Shown here piece by piece: positions 58,339-64,000 of a stretch of 64,000 nucleotides of DNA. Source of the stretch: Carallia brachiata (taxonomy: Eukaryota > Streptophyta > Magnoliopsida > Malpighiales > Rhizophoraceae). Numbering within the stretch: the stretch's first letter is position 1; every line of letters begins with the position of its first letter. Made by a program: the position numbers and the translations under genes. The stretch spans positions 112,231 to 176,230 of the forward strand of contig JADCRB010000155.1 in NCBI GenBank assembly GCA_021464245.1, read 5' to 3'. Below the pieces are notes generated by a model that was given only the letters and a program-made list of their open reading frames with translations, made no database searches and had not been told where the DNA came from.

Positions 58339-59051
58339 CATTGCCAAGTGACAAAATCGGCACCGTTTAACTCTCCACTCCTGATTTACATACACCTTCC
58401 GCTGGTTCTGACTTGTCGTCGTAGTTGTGGCGAACATTAGACTATCTCCACCAAACTTTTGGCTCTGATACCACTGCTGGGATTTTTTTAATCCTACACA
58501 CCTGCGAAAACGCAATCCAATTTAACTACACATATACAAGAATTAATGGAAATAAGATAATATATGCGTATACAAAGATTTATGTGGTTTGGTAATTTTC
58601 TGCCTACATTCATAGAGAGAGTATCATCTATTATTATGTGATGAATACATTGTACAATCCGGAACCCTATATTTGTTACCTAAACTTAAATGTCATGTAC
58701 ACACATTTCATACCCTAATAGACTACCCAAGAACTACACCAAGAGATACAAGAGATATCATTAAAGACTATACCTAGACCACGATCAGCTCTTAGCCTGA
58801 CTCTCGCTACTCTCCTCTCCTCTCTTGGCTCCTCCTACCCTCTGTCTCTGTGCTTGTCACATATACCAATTGATCCCTTTTAAAGGCATCAATAAAGGAG
58901 ATTTACTTGGCTACCAAAGAAATATATTTCCTCTTGATGCCACTTGACTTCCAAGAAAAAAGAGTCTTCCCTTCTAATCTAACTTTTTCCACTAAGAAAA
59001 AAATATTTTCTTTTAATTTTTTCATCCTATCACATGAGATAGACCCTAACA
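58339..59051 (-). mobile_element. Copia remnant: 5' LTR and primer-binding site
   Basis: The reverse complement of 58,462-58,473 is TGGTATCAGAGC, the initiator-Met tRNA primer site. One base further, 58,475-59,051 is a 577-bp LTR which on the minus strand reads TGTTAGGGTCTAT...AATCCCAGCA. The internal region runs leftward: leader and an ATG at about 58,435, then interruption by the other LTR (57,021-58,338), then 56,829-57,020. No second LTR and no pol domain found, so it is truncated. Confidence 0.75.
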
Positions 59052-59209
59052 TAATTAAGGATTATTACCATTTATTGAACATTTTAATAAATATTTTGGA
59101 TTTATTAGCTCAATTATGCTTATGGGACGTTTAGTTGCACATCCATCTATGTTGAACCAATGTCATTCCCAAAAAGAGAAAGGTTAATTGATGTCTATCG
59201 TGATCACTT

Positions 59210-60052
59210 AGGGAGTCTTTGGTTTTGTTGTTAGAGCTGCTGTTACTGATACTTTTTTGAAAAGTAAGAAATTAAAGTGTTTGGTTAAACAAAAAATCAG
59301 TAGCTAATTGCTGATAGAAGTCTCAAAAGTAGATGATATTAAAAGTAAAGATGACCTACTTTTTATTTTCATCAATAGCTGATAAAAATTAAAATTACAA
59401 AATTGACCTAATGGGAGTGAAGACAAGCTATACAAAGAGACGGTACGGACACTGTTTGGAAACCGAAGGCAGAATGCATTTATTTTGAACACTTGCATTG
59501 TGACGAGATAATACATAGTTATTAACAATTTTTTTTAAAAAAATTTTCATGTTAAAATAATAAAATAATATTAATTTATATAGTAAAGATGACATCATTT
59601 TAATATATATACATGACTTTGCATCTTGTTATTTTTTTGCCTAGTCTTTAGTTTTTATTGTGTAAATAGTAAATTACACAATAAAAATAATGATAATTTT
59701 TCAAACACACACTAATTTCTATAATAAAAATGATATGTGAGAAAACAATAATATTATTATAAATTATAGTTTATCTTCAAGTCACACGTTTAATAAATTT
59801 TTATTTATCAATACATTATATTCATTTTTATAAAATTAGTTTAGATTAATTAAAAACAAATTAGTTTAAGTATTATAATAAAACATAATTTTCTAAAATA
59901 ATCATTTTATTATTTAATCGGTAACAGTTAGTGTTGATTTAACTAAATACTGTGATTTCATTTTATATTTATCAGCAACATTAATAAATAATAGTAATCA
60001 GTAATCAGCAACAGTAACAGCAATTGCTAACAGTAAAACTAAACTCCCCCTT
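59210..60052. mobile_element. hAT-like MITE with CAG-rich subterminal repeats
   Basis: Ends: AGGGAGTCTTTGGTTTTGTTGTTAG at the left and, on the other strand, AGGGGGAGTTTAGTTTTACTGTTAG at the right, in two parts of similar spacing. The right subterminal zone (59,985-60,035) has AATCAGCAACAGTAACAGC, almost the same as in the MITE at 3,456-4,207. 843 bp, AT-rich, no coding. Target duplication not recognisable. Confidence 0.6.
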
Positions 60053-62732
60053 AGTTGTGCATACTCTTCTTTTTATTCACCAATACCTATTTTTGTGTGA
60101 CCAAACTGTGAGGAGATAATAGTTCATCCCTAATCCGAACCCAAAAGGGACATTCAATAATTAAGAGCTTATATCAAGGTCTTAAAAGTCTTAAGTTTAA
60201 GTTGTTGGAATAAAGAGGTGAAATTTATAAAAATGACAAAACTTTAATCTCAAACTATTTATTTTATTCACGCAATGTGCAGATTTGCGTGATCTTTAAT
60301 TTTGTTTAAAAAATATAAAAATTTTAATAATCTTAAATAAGAAACAAATAACACTACGTGCAATTGTTATGTTAGGATTATTTTTTATCATTTATTGTTT
60401 CATCTTTAAATAATTGGGAAAATGGAAATACAGGGTGCATGTATACATGTAATACTCTAACAAGTGTTATTGGATCTTTCACTTATTACAAGAGAGAATT
60501 TATATGTGCAGATTAAGGTAGGAACTAACATATATCAAGATGAAAGAAAAAATTTAAAAATTGAAGTTATGTAAAATATTATCTATTAATTAGAAGAAAA
60601 CTATTGCATTAAAAAATATAAGACGAATAATGTATACTGAGATATACATTTGCCAAAAACTTGCATAGAGACATCTAATAAGATTTTTTTTTTTATTAAA
60701 AAAAAAGATCTCATGCATCTTTAAAAAGATGAATATAAATCTCAATTAAAACCGAACAAAAATCTATAGAAATTACGGTGTAATTTTGTTACCTTTCCTC
60801 TTAGACTCAGTTTGGTCATTCAACCTTGTCTATGTCGATCCGTCAAAACTATTTCTATACAAAAGAAAGGAGATGAATTGAAAAAGGAAAAAAATGATTG
60901 GACGAATGAAGAAATGGGAAATATCAACTATCCATGGAATGGTGGAGAATAAAATTAACAGTACTAATACTCATAACTTGTTTTTTTTTTTTTACTAATC
61001 TGTCGATCTAAATTAATTTAAAGTCCATTTTAATTGCTTTCTTGAAATAGAAAGAGAAAATAAACGAAAAAAAAAAAAATGAAAGCGTAGAGGAAGAGAA
61101 GGTGAGGTTAAAAGAAAATTAAAGTACATCGATATCGATTTTTCCAGCGGATTTGGCTTTTAGTTACTGATAGTAACTGCCAGTGTCTCTCACTATAGCT
61201 TGCTCAACGACATTGTTATAAGAATATCGAATAGGAGCAATATGGTGGGTGACATGAAATGCAACGTTTTGATAATGTCTTTTAGAACTTGCCAAAAAAT
61301 TGATAGTATTTGCAGTGAAAAATGGAAGAGAGATGCGTGGAAAAATCTAACAATTTGCCTCTTCATGATAACATAGGAAGAAGAAGAAAAGTTGGATAGT
61401 TATACTGAGAGAGGCTTATACACAAATAGAGGCCAAGTGTAGTGGATCTAAACTATTATTACACTCAATTTTTCTTTTCACATATAACCAATAAATTGAG
61501 CGTTTTTTTCAGAAAAATTATGTAAAAGGAGATAAGAAAATCTTATGTCTTATATAAATATGGTGAAAATTGAAAATGCAAATTTATTGGCCAAAAACTG
61601 AAAAACTTTTCCTAATTTCATAAACATCCTTTCAATTTGTTTTAACTTAATTAAGTGCTCCTATTTTTATTATTGAAGAATATTAGAAATCATAAATTGA
61701 AACAGTCTTTTAGTTATCCCAAGATTAATTAGAACATGCTAATTAAAGAGTTATCAAAATTGAAAAAACAAAGGGTTATCAAATTTTATCTTAAATTAAA
61801 ATTGTAGAAATGAGAGTCAAAAACGAAAGGTCCATTATTTTAAAATAACAATTCCACAATTAATCACTATAAAACAAAAAGAGATCGAAATAAGCTAAAA
61901 ACAACAAAATTTAAAATAAACTAAAAGGAAAGGAGAAGTATGCCACTTGGTATACTAATATCATGGAATTAATACTATTAGATTGATTTATTTGAAGGAT
62001 GAAAATGCAGAATCAACATTGATGGTATTTTTGCAACTTGTAGATCCAATCAACTTTCAAAATCTGGCAACACTGGCCAGCGCTATCAATTTCTGATTAC
62101 AGAAAAACTGTGAGTCCCATGTCACGTCAACCCAATAATGGAGGTTATTCCTTGAGCTGATTTTAATGCTCATTTATTGCTTAGCCGATAACTAAAGATT
62201 GTACTCTTTCACCACCATTAGGTACTTCGGATGATTAAAGTAAGTTTAGTGGGTTGGGTAAATGTACAGTCGGCATGATAAAGAGGGTGAGTTTGTTTTT
62301 CACCACTTCTTATCTCTTTTGTATATAATTGTAATTTTTTACAGCAACGTTAATTTTCTCATTCTTTGACAAAAAATAATAATAAAAAAAAAAATTGTAC
62401 CCTTTAATTTGAAATGACGTGATCAGTGGAGAAGCGACGTGATATGTATGGAAAAAAAATTGTATATTTATTTGAAAAGAAAAAAAGTATACAGTTTGAT
62501 TTTGTTTTATCCAAATTTTTACTAAAATAAAACAAGATGAGTTTTTTTAAAATAATTGTAAAACTTTTTACAATAAAAATGAAAAAAATAGATCTTATTA
62601 ATTTTTTTTAGTTGTTTCATTACAGTTTTAAAAAATCTTACTCTCATTTCATTGGAAGAATATTTTGAACACTTACAATTATGACGTGTATCAGACTCTT
62701 TTAAAAAAAGGTGCAATTACGTGTTCTGAGAC
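60053..62732. other. Intergenic, AT-rich, nothing recognised
   Basis: Numerous homopolymer runs. No ORF with coding character, no repeat ends seen. Confidence 0.4.
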
Positions 62733-62895
62733 TTTTGTTTCGGAATTTTATACCGAACGAAACTGCAACTGTTATTTTTGAAATTATGACTGATATTTTT
62801 GAAATGTAAAAATAATAATTGGTTCAAAAATATCAGTTCTAATTTCAAAAATAATAGTCTCAGTTTCATTCGACACATAATTCAACACAAAAATT
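62733..62895. repeat. Hairpin of ~70-nt inverted arms
   Basis: The left arm (62,733-62,803; contains CGAACGAAACTGCAACTG and TTATTTTTGAAATTATGAC) pairs with the right arm (62,824-62,895) with roughly 85% identity over the inner 48 nt and looser pairing outside; the loop is about 20 nt. It may be a small foldback MITE. Confidence 0.75.
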
Positions 62896-63425
62896 ACTCA
62901 TCCACCAACATTTATTCTTTAAAAAATTGTATTCTTTGACCAACTAGCCGTTGCTCATGCAGATATGTGTTCAAGTGAGTTGAGCGACGTGATCATCCGG
63001 GAGAAGGGCCAGTTGGCCAGGTTGGCTGGCACCCGTCTCCAAGCCATGTCAAACAATCTCCAAATTGTTGCGCACTAGGCGAGCATAATGTAATTGATGG
63101 GTTTGGGCACGTTGGACTAGATGACCCCCATGAGTATTGGGCTGGAGGCACAGTACGATAATGTCCTCGTCAGCCTCACTTATGAAAAAATAAATAAATT
63201 TAATTAATTTTTTTTTATGAGACACTCTAATAATTAAAATTTAAAATATATATTTTAAAAATTTTAAATTTTAATTTTTAAAAAGAAGTGCAAAATTTAT
63301 AAAAATAAAAAAAATTACTCTCATTTTATATCTCACAGCTCAACTGAAGGAAATATTAATAATAATAAATTTAGTTAAATCTTATTGATTACATTTAATG
63401 TCATATTAACTTATGTGAGCGCGCG

Positions 63426-63427
<2 letters not shown>

Positions 63428-63471
<44 letters not shown>
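63428..63471. repeat. (TA)n microsatellite
   Basis: About 44 bp of alternating A and T, preceded by GCGCGCACA. Confidence 0.97.
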
Positions 63472-63472
<1 letters not shown>

Positions 63473-63602
63473 TCCTTAATTTAATATCTCATTCACTTGA
63501 AGAGCAGTGATAAGAGTAACACCCTATTCCTTAATTTATATGACAACCATGCGAATACTTAAAGTCAACAAATCCCACTAACTATATGGATTAAACACGT
63601 TG

Positions 63603-63715
63603 GGTTAGCTTGAGGGGTACAGGCCCCATGGAGTTAGGACACTGACGAGAATTCGACTCGTTCCTGCCAGCTTTAACTCTCCCACTTAAGTGAGATTGAG
63701 GCCTTTCCTTTTTTG
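63603..63715 (+). mobile_element. SINE-like element, uncertain
   Basis: TTAGCTTGAGGGGTACAGG fits a pol III A box, and GAATTCGACTCGTTCC about 45 bp later is B-box-like. The segment ends in CCTTTTTT, an ending known for T-tailed plant SINEs. No target duplication found. Confidence 0.35.
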
Positions 63716-64000
63716 AAGTACAGTGCATCACCTACATTATTTTTAGATTTGTCTTTAAACTCTTGCTAATATTTAATAGGCCAATTTAAGCCAAAGATAG
63801 CAATAGGGTACCCCAAAGAAGAACATGAACTGCACGTCCATCAATCAAACTCAAATGCATAAAATAGAACTTTTTAGTCTTTTACACTTCAAAGGACACA
63901 CCACCCCAAAAATAGTTAACGTTACACTCAACATGGAATCCGGCTCTGCGAGGCACCAAACAACAAGAACCTTTAGTTTGTGCTAGCCCATGACATGTCC

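Larger units (their letters stand above)
62896..64000. other. Intergenic with microsatellite and SINE-like segment
   Basis: No gene recognised. 62,980-63,180 is GC-richer and may be a TE fragment. The rest is covered by the (TA)n and the SINE-like entry. Confidence 0.4.

Overview
This 64 kb window is nuclear DNA of a flowering plant, almost certainly a eudicot. It is AT-rich, its genes have introns with GT-AG borders, and it carries plant-specific families (a group IIe WRKY factor, a RABA/Rab11 GTPase, an ACT-domain bHLH-like protein). Most of its length is transposable elements. I found no tRNA, rRNA, CRISPR or prokaryote-like feature. Coordinates come from reading the sequence by eye; no alignment or database search was run.

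Layout. 1-1,000: a compact three-exon gene (204-958, +) for a small ACT-like/bHLH-like protein. 2,791-18,433: one nested transposon complex. An old L1-type LINE on the minus strand (2,809-18,415, 18-bp target duplication) was split by a hAT-like MITE (3,456-4,207), a PIF/Harbinger-like element (4,940-9,603, TTA duplication) and a Copia element (11,529-17,631, CCCAC duplication). The PIF-like element was itself split by a deleted Gypsy element (5,477-9,067, CCTTC duplication). 20,338-21,933: a long-TIR MITE and a LINE-mobilised insertion. 28,049-29,318: a WRKY gene with an unexpected frame break at exon 2. 31,650-36,070: a SINE with a perfect 15-bp duplication, then a ten-unit tandem array of about 425-bp units, each holding a large foldback. 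36,555-40,345: minus-strand fragments of two unrelated genes, a TRAPPC11-like pseudogene and a short 5' exon. 40,644-41,142: a Mutator-type MITE. 42,176-45,659: an intact RABA GTPase gene on the minus strand. 47,400-59,051: a Copia remnant containing a young 9.1-kb Tat-type Gypsy element (47,727-56,828) and an LTR of another Gypsy family. 59,210-60,052: a second hAT-like MITE. The rest is AT-rich intergenic DNA with microsatellites and a hairpin.

The most remarkable object is the Gypsy element at 47,727-56,828. Between its integrase and its 3' LTR, in sense orientation, it carries an intact intronless 248-codon ORF with a WUSCHEL-related (WOX) homeodomain and a C-terminal LxLxL repression-type motif. 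The element has lost the RT core and has a broken gag but keeps archaeal-type RNase H and integrase. A related copy at 5,477-9,067 lacks both pol and the homeobox ORF. A 145-bp direct duplication of flanking DNA brackets the insertion. This looks like capture of a plant developmental regulator by a retrotransposon. The second candidate novelty is the foldback-based tandem array at 31.9-36.1 kb.
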